From Pempheris klunzingeri (lineage: Eukaryota > Chordata > Actinopteri > Acropomatiformes > Pempheridae), in contig NC_092032.1 of NCBI RefSeq assembly GCF_042242105.1, forward strand, positions 14,495,915 through 14,559,914: a stretch of DNA of 64,000 nt, given 5' to 3'. The position numbers and the translations under genes were made by a program. Positions within the stretch are counted from its first letter, which is position 1. Each line of letters starts with the position of its first letter. A model generated the notes under the pieces. The model did not search any database. It was given only the letters and a program-made list of their open reading frames with translations, and was not told where the DNA came from. Below are positions 21,813 through 54,900 of this stretch, piece after piece.

Positions 21813-22445
21813 GAAAGTTCTGCAAAACTGAAATTCTAACCTCGATGAAGGCAGGATGTACACACAAGACTGCATTAGTTTTAGCACAGGGCGTACCTAA
21901 CAAACTGGCAGCTCAGTGTAACTCAGCCAGAAAGTGAAGAAGCGCATTTCCCAATTTGCCAAACTGTCCTTTTCAACAAAAGACCTCTGCAAATACAGCA
22001 TCAAACTAACTTGGTTAGTCAACCGTTGCAGTCAACCCTAGCAGTAGTCTGAAGGAACAAATTATTCAAGTGGTAGCAAGCAAAAGAAATTCATAATAAT
22101 AATAATAAAAATGCTAATCACAGAAAGCACAGCTCAGTACAGAAAAAAATTCTGCTTTTGTCTCATGCTTTATCAAACACAGGTTTAAAATATGCATATT
22201 TAAGAATATTCATGCATATCCACACATAAACAACGTCTATGCATAGATACACACATACATATATTTATATATTTATATTTGTATCTATGTAATCAAAATC
22301 CTGCCATTGAAAAAGATGCAACAGCATTTACAAAGGAAGTGTACATAAATAGGATGCTGTGGTTTCAGGGTATAGCAGCACAATGGGAGAACAGAATGGT
22401 CTTTAAGAGGAGAGTCCAGGTGAGCTTCGGGAGGGATTTGGTCTG

Positions 22446-41426
<18,981 letters not shown>

Positions 41427-41763
41427 CAGCCACACTGGTCATTCAGTGTCCTGAGCCACTGCCCCCCCCTTCTACTGCTACAACTACACCTAACTGCACT
41501 GCTGTGGTCCCCTTTTCACCAGCGCTGCAACTACAGGTACATTCAACACTGTGGCAACATGGACAGCTGGTTCCTCTTACACCTTGGCTGTAAATGCTAC
41601 CTTCATCTTTGGATAAATAAAAAGCTTTGGAGTTGGGGCTCCTTGTTTTGCTGCAGCTCCAGCTAGCTCTGCTGCTATCTGTAGAGCCACAGCTCCTGCT
41701 CCTCCTGCTGCTGCTGCCGTTTCCGAAGATGGGGAATCCACAGGAGCTCTCTGCCCCGCGCAT
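41427..41763 (-). promoter_or_regulatory. cacnb2: Leader of beta-2e first exon with upstream ORFs
   Basis: If transcribed from upstream, the leader carries a 106-codon upstream ORF (41443-41763, starting MRGAESSCGF) whose TGA abuts a second ATG (41442-41440). That second ORF overlaps the beta-2e start (41426) out of frame. Such an arrangement would be expected to dampen translation. The transcription start site is unknown, so whether the leader includes the upstream ORF is inferred. Confidence 0.35.
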
Positions 41764-42691
41764 AATCTCAGCAGCTCTCTCCTCCGTCTGCCCCAGTCTA
41801 CTTGATAGCCGGAGTGCTCAGGCTGCCGCTGCAGGTGCTGAGGCTGACTCCCAGTATGAGTCAGGTGGCAGCGATGCTTCTCATCCTCTCATTCAAGCTT
41901 TGGCTCCAGCCTCGTCCTCCTCCTCCTCCTAGGCTGTAGCCTCCCCGTGCTGCTCCACAAGCGGTGGATGACAGCAGTTTATCTACACGAGTCCTGGTGC
42001 GGCTGCCTGAGACCGACCCTCGTCCTGATGCTAATGAAGCTGCTGCCTCTCAGGTGCTGCAAGCGCTCTCTTTCTCACTCTGTGTCTCAGCCTGTCAGTG
42101 CATGTCCTGCACACTCCTTCAGTGATGCTGCTTCTCTATCTGTGCCTCTACCCACCCCTCCTTCTCCTCCTCCTCTGTCACTCCCCTTATTTTTTTTCCC
42201 TCAGTTACCCCTCACAGTCAGTCCATCTGCTTGCTGTGTTTCTGCAGTGATGAGTGCTGGGCAGTGCATGTGTTGTATGGATTCGGTTTATGCGTCGACT
42301 GTGCATGCTGTTTTGCTCTTCTTAGATGTACACACACCAAATTCACCTCAACACAAGAAATATGTGCAACATCGGCAGCTTCTCAGTGGTAAAGTCTTTA
42401 TCTAAACAGTGCACGAGGCTCTCCTTTTTTTATAATGACAATGAACTTCAGAACATGACAGCTTTCACATATTTTGCATTTGACTGCAGTGTCACGTGAA
42501 TAAATTCATATCTGCATCATTTCTGTTGATGAAATTATTGTCTAGCTTGAGTAGAGCCGAATAAATGCCAAAATACAAAGATGTTTTAAATCCTCTTGAG
42601 GTTTTGAACTGCTGGTCAGACAAAATCACCAATTTTGATATGTTACCTCTGGCTCTGAGCAATAGTGATGGACATTAATGGATAATAAAAA

Positions 42692-42935
42692 TTACAGCTG
42701 CAACAATAGACAGAAAGCCAACTGGCAATAAATTGAAAATTGATACTGATTGAATTGCTTTGCTGCTTCTCTCTCTCATATGTGATAGTAAGCAGAATAT
42801 TTTTGGGTGTTGGACAGTTGATCAGTCAAAACAAGACATCTGACGTCGGTCTACAGGAAATCATAATCTCCTTTTTTCAAATTTTTTGGGACAAAATGAA
42901 TCGAGAAAATAATCAGCAGATTGATTAAAATGAAA
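42692..42935 (+). repeat. Dispersed teleost repeat, family B copy 2
   Basis: Contains attacagctgcaacaatag and cgagaaaataatcagcagat, degraded versions of the family B consensus phrases. Located in the cacnb2 region upstream of the beta-2e exon. Confidence 0.5.
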
Positions 42936-45540
42936 ATAACAAACAAGTTTCAGCCCCGATAGCGTGAAATAAGAGTTAAATGTTCTGTATCTAAAATTCA
43001 TCATCATCTCTTCTTCACTCTGGTCTCAGCATTAAGGATTCTGAGGTGAAAGCTGCTCTAAATCCTCGCCCGTCAGATCAGTGGTGATTCATTGCTAGTG
43101 AGCAGAGCATCACAAAGCCACACGGGACAAATGAGAATAATTACAGCTTTAATTAAAAATTTCACATCCTCATAAAGGAATGGCCAAAGTTAAACCCTGC
43201 AGAAGGATTATTTCAAATGTTTCCCTTTTTTCTTTTCTTGCACTGCTGACGCATGATGCTCCTCTGTCTGACCCATCATGAGGTTGTGCGAGGTCAGAGA
43301 GGTCATGGGTCGGCCCGTGGGACCGGCGGTTGAAATAGGCCCACTGGTTTATGACCGGCAGCCAGTCTCAGAGGAGCGATAACTATACATCAAAGGATGA
43401 CATGCTAATCAGCAGTGCTTATCATAACCAATCAATGACACGCCTCCATCTGCTTAGGGTTTTTTTTCAACATGTACACTTAAAAACTGACACGTCTGAT
43501 ATGAAAGGAAAGGCTGCGGGAGAATAATGTGATTTTAGCTCATTAAGACCAATTAGCCTGACGAGGAAGGCGATTACCTGAGCTAGATTATGCTCTGAAC
43601 ATAGATGAACAGGAAGAGATAGTGGGCAAGAAAAAAAAAAAGGCCATGTCCATCAGAATATCAAACCTCTCTAATCACCACAGCTACAACAGCGGCTTAG
43701 AAAATAAAACCAATCCACTGCTTTGCCTTCTTTCCAACAAACGATGCAATGGTCACATATGTTTCTATAAGGTGTTTTGACACTAGCCTCAAGAGGGCAC
43801 AGGGCACAGATGCTCTGAACGTGGTGCCGTGGAGATGAGAGTGGTGAGGCTGTGGATAGCAGCGCTGACAAAGACTCACAGCGACAGAACGAGCCTCCGG
43901 CAGGCTGACACGAGCGGCCTCTAGACCCGCTGCCACACTGATACTGACAGTGTTGTGTCACCCACACACAGGCCACTAATAATAATCTAACAGCAGTGTG
44001 ATACTGATTTGATCCATGAGGAGACGTACACTTTTTTTTTTGGACTCACCCAACAGACTAGGAATCACAGCTCTATTTAAAGAAGCAGGAATATGGTGTC
44101 TTGATCAAAGACATCTTGAGTAAAACCCTGGATTAAATATGATGGCAGTGTTTTTCAGTCGAACAAGCAGCATGGCTATTTTAGTCAGTCCACCACACTG
44201 AACCACACTTGAATGCCACAAAGATACACTTTTTTTTATTTTTTTACAGACATTCATGGTCGCCAGAGGATGAATCCTACCAATATATATATTTTTGTTT
44301 ATTGATGAAATGCCATAACAACTATTACTACTACATATTCATATTTTCTAGTAGACAAATCCAGTATATGACATTGGCAAATCCTTTTCCTGTAGTTCAA
44401 AACCATCCCCTTTGGTTATATATTTCCCTAAAAACCCAAAGCGTTACAGTCCCATCCACCACTGCAGCCTCTACACCCTTTGTGTTGCCACATAAACTAC
44501 TTCATACATTGGCACTGAAAGTTGGCATTGGATCTGGTTCCCATATGAATTCTACTTCCTAAGGAAAATGGGCTGCAAACCTGCACTGGCAGTCTTGGCA
44601 GGCAGAGCAGGCAAACAGAATTGTGTGTGAGAGATGGCCGTTTTCATGCATTGGTTAGAGAAAGAGAAATGAAGGGGGGAATTGAAAGGGCAATCATCTT
44701 GTGGTCTCTATATCGTTCTTATTGATTCATTTGGACAGAGGTCCTTGCTGTAAGACCACCAACGACCTCTACATGCAGCAGCGGCGATCATTATTCTACA
44801 ACATCACATGGCTACTACCACAGTGAAACAGGAGGCTGTGAGTCAGTCAGTGCTGCCTCCTGCAGCTGACAGAATCACTTACAGTGGATGAAACCATTAC
44901 ACCAAAGAATCTCGTCATGACCTGAAAGCTTCCATTTTCATTTTTAGCCACTGGAGGAGTTATTCTCTGCACTGTACGTCTCCATGATAAAAACAGAGCA
45001 GTAGTCATGCAGAAAATAAAGGCTGTGCATGTGAGCTATAAAGTGCTCTCACGGTCAAGGAATCCTTGCTGAGTTGAGCCGTTTTAAGATCGCACCTATA
45101 ATACGACTGCTACTTCTTTCCTTCCACTCAGGCCACACACACACAGCTTCTTTACTGTCCCCAATTTTACTTTCATTCATGTCGCCTCTCCTTGCAGTTC
45201 CCCAAATGTCCTCTCACTGTTATTTCATTTCCATTTGCACTTCTTTTCACTTTTTTCCATTCCCTCGCATCCCCTTCTGACCCCTCACTCTGCTGCTCTC
45301 TCCTCCCGCCTCTCAGGATTCCCAATTGGTCTTTTTGCCTCTACAGTTTGCTCAAGAGGTGGAGGACGGTTACGTGCATCGCTTGCATTTTCTAGACAAT
45401 CATTCCAAAATGACCCGTCGACATGGCTCTTATGTTCCTGAGACATTAAAGCCATCCTCTTCATGTACAGATAGCTGTTGTGTGGAAAAACCGTTTTAGA
45501 CATTCAGGCAGAAAAATCCAAACTACTGGATGAATTACAA

Positions 45541-45975
45541 GGATATTTTTACACAGACATTCACTGTCCCCAGTGGACGAATCCTAATGACTTTGATGAT
45601 CCGTGACTTTACATTCAGAGAAACCATGAGGTTGACATTTGCAGTTCTGAGTGAAATGTCTTGGCAACTATTGAAATTTGGTACAGATATTCATGGCCCT
45701 CTTAGGATGAATCATAACTACTCTAGAGATCTCTTTTCATGTAGCACCATTATTAAGTCAGAATTTTAATTTGTTACATACTTTGGGTTATGACCAAAAC
45801 TCATGACATCTCTATCAGCCTCAGCTGTACTGTTGTGTTTATATTAGCATGCTAATGCGCTAAATTAAGACAGTGCTTACAGTAAAATTATACCTGCTCA
45901 TCATCAATGATACTATAGTACTTATCATCCTATTATAGAGCTGCTAGCATAGCTGCAGACTGTGGCTTCATAAAA
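45541..45975 (+). repeat. Dispersed teleost repeat, family D
   Basis: Phrases catctctatcagcctcagct and gagctgctagcatagctgca, with tgttgtgtttatattagcat between, belong to a very common teleost repeat with many 'tagcatgctaa' units. A 5' fragment recurs at 47700-47805 (agttgttgagatatttcagt). Confidence 0.5.
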
Positions 45976-48900
45976 GTGTCTAAGTACATGTAAAGTACTG
46001 TACACCATACAAATAAATGGCATTTTTAAATTGGCTGAGGATGAGCTTTCTTTAATTGTAGAAAACAATGTTATGCCAAGCTAAAACATGCAATGTTATC
46101 CAGTAATATAAAATGGAGGGAAAAAAAACAAGGAAAATAGACTAGGGTTCAAATTAAGAATGACCAAACAGATTAGTGTGCAGTTTGTAAAGTTGACCCA
46201 CCAGTAACCCCGATCTGAAATCTAAGACTAAGAGAATTTTATGTTAAAATTCAGACCCACTAAAAAAAAAAAAAAGAGTAAAACAGCAAAACAACAGACA
46301 GCAGTGAATTTAATGAGGCAGTGTGGTCTTACAGCACAGTATACCTCACATTATGCATCATGATTGAAGAATGAAGTTTGCTGCTCGTGCCAAGTCATGT
46401 TCAGTTCTGGCTGACGGACTGTAGCTGACTGCGGCGGGCTGACAATGGGCTTAGCGAGTGTGCTAGCAGTTTCAGGCTTGGCATGACTCACTCTTGGCTG
46501 GATCCAAAGCTTCTTTTCCCAGCCATCTGTCCATCACTGCCACTTCACTCAGCGCTACACAAAGTCAATTAAATCATCGGTCCACAAACAGCGTCTCTTT
46601 CTTCAAACAGAGACAATGAGACCAGACATGACAGCCAAGAGTGAGAGATGTGTGACTGCTACAAGGGAGGGTGGCTCATGTTTAACACAGAACAGAGCAC
46701 TGAATACCAAGTGAGCATGAAAGCGAAAGAGAAACAGATTTTCTGTACATCTGTGAAAGAACAACAAAGTGTGTGTGAGAGAGAAATGAGGAGAGAGATG
46801 GAAGAGGAGGGAGGAGTAATGATCCCCCTGCCGTGGCAAAAGAGGAATTGGCTGCATGGATGTCAAGGTGACACTGACAGGCCTATGAAAAAAGTGTTTA
46901 CCCAGCATTCCATGTGCCAGTGCATTAGATAAGTGCATCATCCCATCGAGATGATGGGCTCCCTGCCTGTCAATCACATGATCCCAGAGTGCACAGCTGG
47001 AAATGTAGAAAGCAACCACATGCCTTGGGGAAACAAACTTTCTGCACACGTGTGTGTTATTGTTCACAGAGTAAGACCTGAACATGGATGAAAAACACAA
47101 TACTGAAAATGAGATGGTGAAAAAAGTGAAAGAGAAATTACAAAGTCATTCTTAAAAAGGCTCATCAAAAATAATTTAGAAATGAACGCGTACTTTAATT
47201 ATTGGCAAATTCATCAAAATCAAACACTTGTTTAGTATAAAAAAACAAAATGCCAAACTGCTTGTGGCGCTAGTGTAAAAATCAGTTCATCCTCTGGGGA
47301 GCATCAATGTCTGTGCCAAATGCTGCGCTCCATTTACCTCGAAATAAAAAAAATGACGTCACACTCAAATCGACCCCGTTCCAGTACAAGGAGTCTTAAA
47401 GCCAGGTCTAACCAGGTTAGCCACTGTTAGCAATACCAGTTGATAAAAACACATTGCACGTCATTTTGCGCTGACGAACACCGTAGTAACATCCACAGAT
47501 AGAAGCTGGACAGATCTGTATGTCTGACTGATTTAATGAGACACAAAGAAATGCTAAAAACGGTATGTCACTACGGTTTTCACGACTATTGATGCACGGA
47601 GCAGCCATCTTAGATTCTGAGGTTGGGGCTTATGAGGAGCTCCCGACTTTTCAAGTGAGAAATTTCCATCTGGGGACTCGGACATTCCCACTTTCCCGCT
47701 TAAAATGGAACGTACCAAAATTTCATGGGAAACTATCTGATAGTTGTTGAGATATTTCAGTCTAGACCAAAGTGATGGACCAACTAACATTGACATTGAC
47801 TTTGCTAAAGCCTAAACATGGATCAGCTTCACAGATCTTAGATTCTAGCACAAAATACTGAAGACTTAAGTCTGAAGGTATTGATCTCGGTAAAACAACC
47901 CCCCAAAGAAACCCTTTTCTGTGCTCAGCTGTTCTGACTATGAACATGTACTGTTTTGGATGTTTCACCTCACAACATTGTGACAAGACAAACACAGGGT
48001 GACTGACCCCTTACAACTGCAAATTGTGTGCTAATCTCATCCCTCCAGTGAGTATTACCTGCAACCAGCTGCAGTAGTCCCTTGAGGGGCATTGCTCTCG
48101 TTAGCAGTGAATCCCCTCACAGTGATATCTACAGTAGTTTATCTAGCAGCTCCTTCCCTCTCAGGTCCCTCTGTGGAAACACAGCACCATAATAGGATGA
48201 TGGCTGATCAAGGGGATACAGTAGGAGAGGCCTGGGGCTGCTCTGTGCTGCTATTTTGTGCTTGCGTCATCAATATTCTGGCAATTTCCTGGTGTATGAA
48301 GCAGAGTGTGGATGATTGATGAGAACTGGCTAAAAGAGCAGAACGAGCTGCTAACCGTCTTCAGTGGAGCAAAACATATCATCCTACAAATGGGACTGTG
48401 CTCGGGTAAAATGATTTCAGCTTCATTTATTTTACTCCATACAGAGATAAATTATACACTCTGGACCAACTTCTGGCTACATTTGTGATTAATGCAAAAT
48501 GTATCTTGTTGCCAGAGATCCATGGGGATTTCCCAGATTTCAGTGATAAATAAAACACAAAGACCTCTATCTAAATATGTCGGGTCGCTTTTAAGTGTTT
48601 TCTAATTATATCTGGAGAAAGAAAGCCCACAAGCAGTTCAATTTTCTTTATGGTAACCATTAAGGCTCACAGATTGCCATCATCATGTCCAAAAGGTATC
48701 AGGATGATACAACGTGGAAAATACAATTATCTGGGCACAGTATGTCCTATTATGCTGGCCTGAAGGGCCGCCACCACTGTCTTGTGACAACCATCTCCAA
48801 AATGATCACTCAACCAACACTCAATGCTACAGTTCATTTGAAAAAGCAAAAAAATAAAGAAATAATCAGCAAATGTGGGCATTGACCATTTGCTACCTGC

Positions 48901-49737
48901 TGACCTGTGTTTTGTCCACCAAACACCATTTCATAATCCCCCATGTTTACTCAGCTATTCACAGCTCTCGATGAATGACACAGTGACAATTACACACACA
49001 GTCTGAGAAGATACCGTAGGCGTCGCTTGGCGTGACGAGCCAAACCAAGTGGATGTGGCTCAGTCACATGGATACTTTAAAGCACAACTGCTGGACAAAC
49101 TCCTTATATAATCAAACAGGAGCTTCTGTGTGTGCATGTGTGAGAAAGTAATTAGTTTTCCCAAGACCTAAATGAACAGCAGCCAGCTATGGATTAAGCA
49201 GCAGTAGGTTTCTCATATAGCCTCAACTGGAAATCAACCAGAAAGATAGAAACACAATGGACGCACTGTAGCACTAAATAATATGGCTGTGATTCAATGG
49301 CTTTAATTCATCTGGATCTAGTCACTCATATAGTACATGTTATTCTCGTTAACTCGTTATTATACAGATTATCATATTATAGTTTCTTCTTCTTCTTCCC
49401 TTTCCTATAAGCTTTAAGATGTTTACACTTAGAGAAGTAGTCAAACCTAAGACCCAAGATGCTTCTTATGGACGCACCATCACATCAAATGGAAACATTC
49501 TAAATGTGTCGTGCATTATCTTTATGCACATTTACTTTAAAATCAACCTGGCATATGTTATTTTGACTAGACTTTAAGATAAAAGTCAGACTTTTGTTTA
49601 TAGTAGGGTTTTCTGTGTCGACCATTGTGTTCAGACTTGCTTTTAGGGGCTGATTAGACATTAATACAAGGCTGTGGCTAATGGCAATCACTGATTACTA
49701 TCACAGGAAAATATTTGGACCCATTTATTACCTTATT

Positions 49738-49758
49738 CACACACACACACACACACAC
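49738..49758 (+). repeat. (CA)10 microsatellite
   Basis: Short perfect run in a cacnb2 intron. Confidence 0.9.
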
Positions 49759-50339
49759 AAAACAGAAATATTTGAAATACTAACTAGAAACTTGTATGGA
49801 CATCACATCCACTCATTTACAGTCAAATTCTGCACTAAAGTCATACAAAAACACACGACAGATATTCTCTTTGGCTCAAAGACACTGTCAAAGCCAAGTT
49901 TTGTGCTCTCTGCCAGTCTCTGCACATAAAGGTCCAAGCTTACCCCGGCTGCTTACTTTCTGTCCCCCCCCTCTCTGCTTGTTAACCACCGTTTCAGCTC
50001 CCCACTTCAAGCTAGTAGTGGTCAAGCAGCAGTGCTCGCAAATTCACACGATGCTTAAATGAGTGACTTTGTCACAAAACAGCTCACTGCAAGAGAGTCC
50101 CGGTGTGCACTGCGAGCAGGACTCTCACTAACTTTCAGGCAAAGCGTTGAGGAAGAAAAATAGGAAGCATACGATTACGCCCCTTTAAATGCTGCACTAA
50201 TAACCTCCATTCTCCTGCAGTCTGAGCCCTTCCTCTTTGTTCAGAGGGTAGAGGGAAGAAGAGTGAGAGGTACTGCCGAGTTAGGCTCAGAAAAGTGGAT
50301 ACAATTAGAGTAGCAGGAAGCATGTTTACTCAAACTTAC

Positions 50340-50372
50340 CAGATCTGACTCCTCACTGCCGGAGTGATACAT
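50340..50372 (-). CDS. cacnb2: Candidate cacnb2 alternative first exon (MYHSGSEESDL)
   Basis: Eleven codons ending phase 0 at a strong donor (CTG|GTAAGT), compatible with the GSADSY exon. The MY...(E/D)-rich form resembles the short N-termini of beta-3 and beta-4a (MYDDSYVPGFEDSEA). The ATG has a purine at -3. A moderately GC-rich leader extends to about 50700, followed by a CA run (50727-50744). Transcription here is inferred. Confidence 0.55.
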
Positions 50373-53300
50373 TTCTGCCCTACCCGACTCTGTCCTCTGC
50401 TGTCCAGCCCGGCTGGGAGAAAATCTCCTCAGCTGCTGCCCATCTCCTCTCTGAACACAGGAACTCCTACCAGCCTGGCTGCTTCGCTTCTACAAATCCC
50501 CTTGTCCCAGCTCCAGAGGGGAAAGTCTTTGCATCTGTAGCCCGTGCAGAGAAAGTTGGAGCTTGAGGACACAAGTTGGTTCTTCTGAGCTGTTCTTTGG
50601 CCTACTTTAGTCCCTGAGAGGCAGAGAAAAGACCAGCGTCTTTCCCACGCTGGGAGAACACTCCTTCAGAGCGCCGCGACCGTCCTCCAGCCCCAAAAAC
50701 AAGCCCCCTGCCCCTCTCCCCTCCCACACACACACACACACACATACACTCTCTCTGTTTCACACACACACAGCCAGTTAGGAAGTAAGATCTCTGGCCA
50801 ACAGGGCCGACCTGGAAATTCCAGAAAGCACCAAAAGCAGCTGCAGAAGCTTTTTATGTCTGTGTGCGAGTGTGTGATCTGGGGAGTTTACATGTGTTTC
50901 GCTTTGCCTTGAAGAGGTTACACTCTGAGGAGAGGAAGGCTAAAGGATTTGAACTCACTGTATAGTCTCAACACATGTCGCTGAGACCAAAACGTCAGGA
51001 AGTAATTATCTTCACTACATCGACAAAATGCCATATTTGCTTTCATCACGAAGGCGACCAAAGCCATTGAAACTTTCCATTTGGTCATTTGATGGCGCAC
51101 GACTTTGCTTGTTTTACATTAAGAAACTAGGACAAAAGGAGGTTACTTTGTGGAGCCCAAGCACATAAAACACTGCAGACGCTTACATCCCGCTAGGATG
51201 AATCTACGAAACTGTATTGTATAAGCTGTGATGTGTGATTTGTAATCACGCTGCTGTTGCGTCAGAGCTCATGTAGGCTGAGCAACTCGAATATACTACT
51301 AAAGCGGTAAAACATGAGTCACAACACGCGTTGGGGACTGCCACGGCTGAGTCACGAGTTCACAAAATAAGACCATAATTCATTTGAAATTTTCCCGTTA
51401 TGAAACAGAGGAATGCGGCTTTGTCACTGGGGAAAAAACACACTAGCCGAACAGCACAGAGGAGAACTGAATATTCAGTTGTATGTCCAACCTGTAAGAT
51501 CATCCAACTATAAAACTACAAGCTCTGAGCTTTAGGAAACATCCCCGTAAAGCCCAGATTTGTATTTTTCAGAGGGGAGAAAATGTTTTCTGGGCAGCCC
51601 AGCCTAAATCCTGGATTATATTGTGTTTGATCAGGGTTAACTCCTTTCTGAGGATTATCATCCAGGGCGTGTGCTCAGCACGTGAGGAATTGTGGGACAG
51701 TTATCCTCATCTCACCATAATAATAATAATTGTTTCAAATTCTGATTTTGTTCACCTTTGGTTGCTGAGCTAAGACACTGCAGGCTGTGGCTACATAGTC
51801 ACCATACATATGCCACTTTATATGAGTGGCAGAAAAATCTTCTCATCAAGAAAAATCTCAGCAAGAAAGCGAATAATTGTATTACCCAAAGTATTAAATT
51901 GTTTAGCACTTACTCATCATTATCTAGATTAGATAGATATGTTACATGTATTATTCATCATCATTTTTAATTCACTATTGCAGAAGACTACAAAAAACAG
52001 CAAATATTCACATCAAATAAGTTGGAAGTTTTGCTTTTCAGCTCTAAAATATATCCCAGTGTGTAGTCCAATTCAAATCCTGCAGTGGCAATGCAAGGTC
52101 AAGGTAAATGAAGGTGAAACGCAGACTCTAATTAAGTTCAGGCCTGGAGGGAAAAACCTCTGCCTGCTGAGCGTGATGACAGTAGATCAGGAAAGTGTGA
52201 TCTGGTGTCTCTGAATGCTCACTAAAAATTACTTTTGCATGCAAAGTCTGCAACACACTGCCAGAGAATCAAAGCGATGAACAAATCAAGTGGTACTACG
52301 ACAATGAGTGTGAATGGGGACTTAAAGATTTTTAACCACAGCGTAAAAATCACTGTATGTTTATAGCCAGGATTTTTATGCTGAGTCCAGCCAAAGGAAC
52401 GTTTACTGTGTTTAATATGTGTAATGGGTTTTAGCTAAAAGCCTCTGCAAGCATATACAGAAAACAATATGCCAAATAAACAAAAGCAAATAAAGCTATA
52501 GTCCAGATTGGTTGCTTAATTTCCTGTAATTACTATAATGTAATTCTTGACTGCCGACAGCAATTATCAGCTCTCTCTGAATGGGCTTTCCGAATGGGAC
52601 GTGACAGATCAATGTCTTCTCTGTTCTGCCTGCGCTGGGAAATGAGTGCCAGCGTTGCCTTTGGCTTATCGATCGGTATACATGCACACAATGACGTCAG
52701 CAGGCATTCACATTGACAGGCACACAAAGGCCGGCAGGGATAGCTTTCAAAACCAGCATACAGTAATTGGACCACAAGGGGGGGATCAATACAACATGCC
52801 AGTGTGTTTCACTTGGAAAAAAAAATGACATTGCCAACAGTTGTTTCCTTTCATTATGTAGTTAGTAAAGAGTCACCTTGTACAGAATGAAAAGACTGAT
52901 GGTGGACTAAATTCTCCTACACTGTGTCTAATTCAACAGCCCTGCAATAAATCCTCGTATTGGCGCCTCTCTGAGGCGGTTTCAACAAAAACTGAACATT
53001 ATGGCCTTCATGAAGGGAGGATTTATTGCAGGGCTTTTGTATTAGTTTTAGCTACTGTACATGTACCTGCTAAACTGGCAAACGGCCATGCACTGTGCAA
53101 CGCATTAAAAAGAAATGGCTCTCTCTGAGTACCAGCAGCTCTGTGATATATACAAGTCATATATACAGCTCACCCAAATTTGATGTTTCCTTTCACCTCA
53201 GACCAGAATTTCAATCTGCAATATGTTGTGTGATGGTAAATTGAAGTTACAATAAAGTTGTGTAGCTGAGATGAACATGTAAGAATCCCTGAATACTACG

Positions 53301-53470
53301 TGCATAAACACAATATTCTTTGATGTCTATATGCTGTTTAAAGGACAAATACACTCACGCTCTCTACATTGTAGTAGATATATTTTGGTTTATTGCATTT
53401 TCAAGTGGGCAGCAAACATAACAATTGTATAGGTGAAAATGATTGATAAGTTCTGAAATTCAATCCTGAA

Positions 53471-53795
53471 GTAATGATCCAGCATGGATTTATATTGGTA
53501 ATGAACAATTCATTTATTTTCATTTAATTACTCATTAAAATCTGCATCCCTACAGCTAACCATTTCTTTTTCTTATTAGGGCTTTTATTATTAGGATTGC
53601 TTTCGATCTGCTGATTATTTTCTAAGAAATTCAACCTTTGGTGTATAAAATATCAGAAATTACTTGTTTTGTCCAACCAACAAACCTAAAGACATTCACT
53701 TTTATATCACAGAAGGAAAAAAAATCTAAATTGTTGCCTCTGACTGATGTGTTGATTGACTACCAATTGACCGATTGTTTCAGCCCTATTTTTTT
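53471..53795 (+). repeat. Dispersed teleost repeat, family B copy 3
   Basis: Contains ctgctgattattttctaaga, acttgttttgtccaaccaac and a terminal attgtttcagccctat, in the family B order. Confidence 0.55.
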
Positions 53796-54900
53796 TTTAG
53801 CTAAATTGAATGCCTCCTCATTATTGTTCATTATTGAGTCAGATCAGTCACTATGGAGCTGGTGGAGACTCAGTCTGCAGCATAGTGGTGATCACACCAG
53901 TGTACTTTTAGTTACAGGACACTCTTACACCACCAGGCCGCTCCACCTCCATATCAGTGCACACAGGTGTCCGACACTTCCATGCTGGTGTGACTCCACA
54001 GCAGCCACCGCTACTATTGAAGTAAACAGTCTCTTCTCTGCCAAACAGCACTCGGGATCCTGAGTTAGTCTGTATTACATCAATACAAGATAATAACTCA
54101 AAAAACATCATAACACAAGACGAAATAATGACAGATACTGAAGATAATTGATTGATTCTGACCCGGAGCATCTTGCCAATGACAGGAACAATATCCAACA
54201 ACATCAACAGTGTTTTGCTTTCTGTCAGATGTGCTATTATAACAGGCCATGATTCACGCAAATCATGTTAAGTTATCTTAACAGATCACTAATGGGTTGA
54301 AATACACCGCAATTAGATCACTGAAGATCAGTCAGGATGGCCCCTCCAAAGGCGTCTTGCCTTGCCAAGAATGCTATTACACAAATTAAACTCTCCAAGA
54401 GGACTTCAAGTGCTGGTGGATAAATCTTTCAGTTTCCTTGGAGGAAAAAAAAACCCTCACAAAAGTTCCCTATTCACTAAAAGCCTATTCTCTGCTGTCT
54501 AAAGTGTAAGAAGGCAGTCAAATTAGAAAATTTAGCAAGTACAGCAGTGTTTAGTTAATCCTGTAAAAGACACTTTACGATCAGAGCTTTTTCAGAACTG
54601 TCATCACGTACTTAATCGAATCACATCACGGGTCAGTTAAATGCCTAAATTGTAAAGATAGGACTTATTGTGGACTCGCTGACACATTCATAGCATTGAG
54701 TATGAAAAAATGTTAAATGAAGGAAGTTTGCACTGAATTGTTTTTGGTCCTGCTAACTTCTTTGTTCAAATATTATCACATGAATCATAATTCTGTGATT
54801 TTAGACTGAATTTTATTCAAATAAAGTTATTTCCCGGCTAATTTTCTGTTGATATAATGATAAATGAAAAAGTTTGCCTTCAATAAAACTAAATTTAGTA

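Larger units (their letters stand above)
20605..22445 (-). other. cacnb2: cacnb2 3' UTR
   Basis: About 1.8 kb between the stop codon and the poly(A) signal. It contains two inverted repeats (listed separately) that belong to dispersed repeats, and an AT-rich block (22170-22290). Confidence 0.5.
42936..50339 (-). other. cacnb2: cacnb2 intronic region between alternative first exons
   Basis: About 7.4 kb without a recognisable exon. It contains repeat family D at 45541-45975, a related fragment at 47700-47805, a small related piece near 44238-44290, and (CA)n at 49738-49758. The 165-codon frame at 46603-47100 (minus) has no recognisable product. Confidence 0.6.

Noticed and set aside
41627..41932. 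Plus-strand 101-codon Leu/Ser-rich frame
   Set aside because: It is antisense to the CAG/CTG-rich leader of the beta-2e exon and has low complexity with no homology.
44883..44918. Possible further first exon of cacnb2 (MTRFFGVMVSST, phase 0, donor GTAAGT)
   Set aside because: Phase and donor fit, but the ATG context and surroundings show no promoter-like composition and no known N-terminus resembles it. Such short ATG-donor pairs are expected by chance in 20 kb.
46603..47100. 165-codon minus-strand frame, the longest in the cacnb2 upstream introns
   Set aside because: No recognisable domain, no splice context and near repeats; probably chance.
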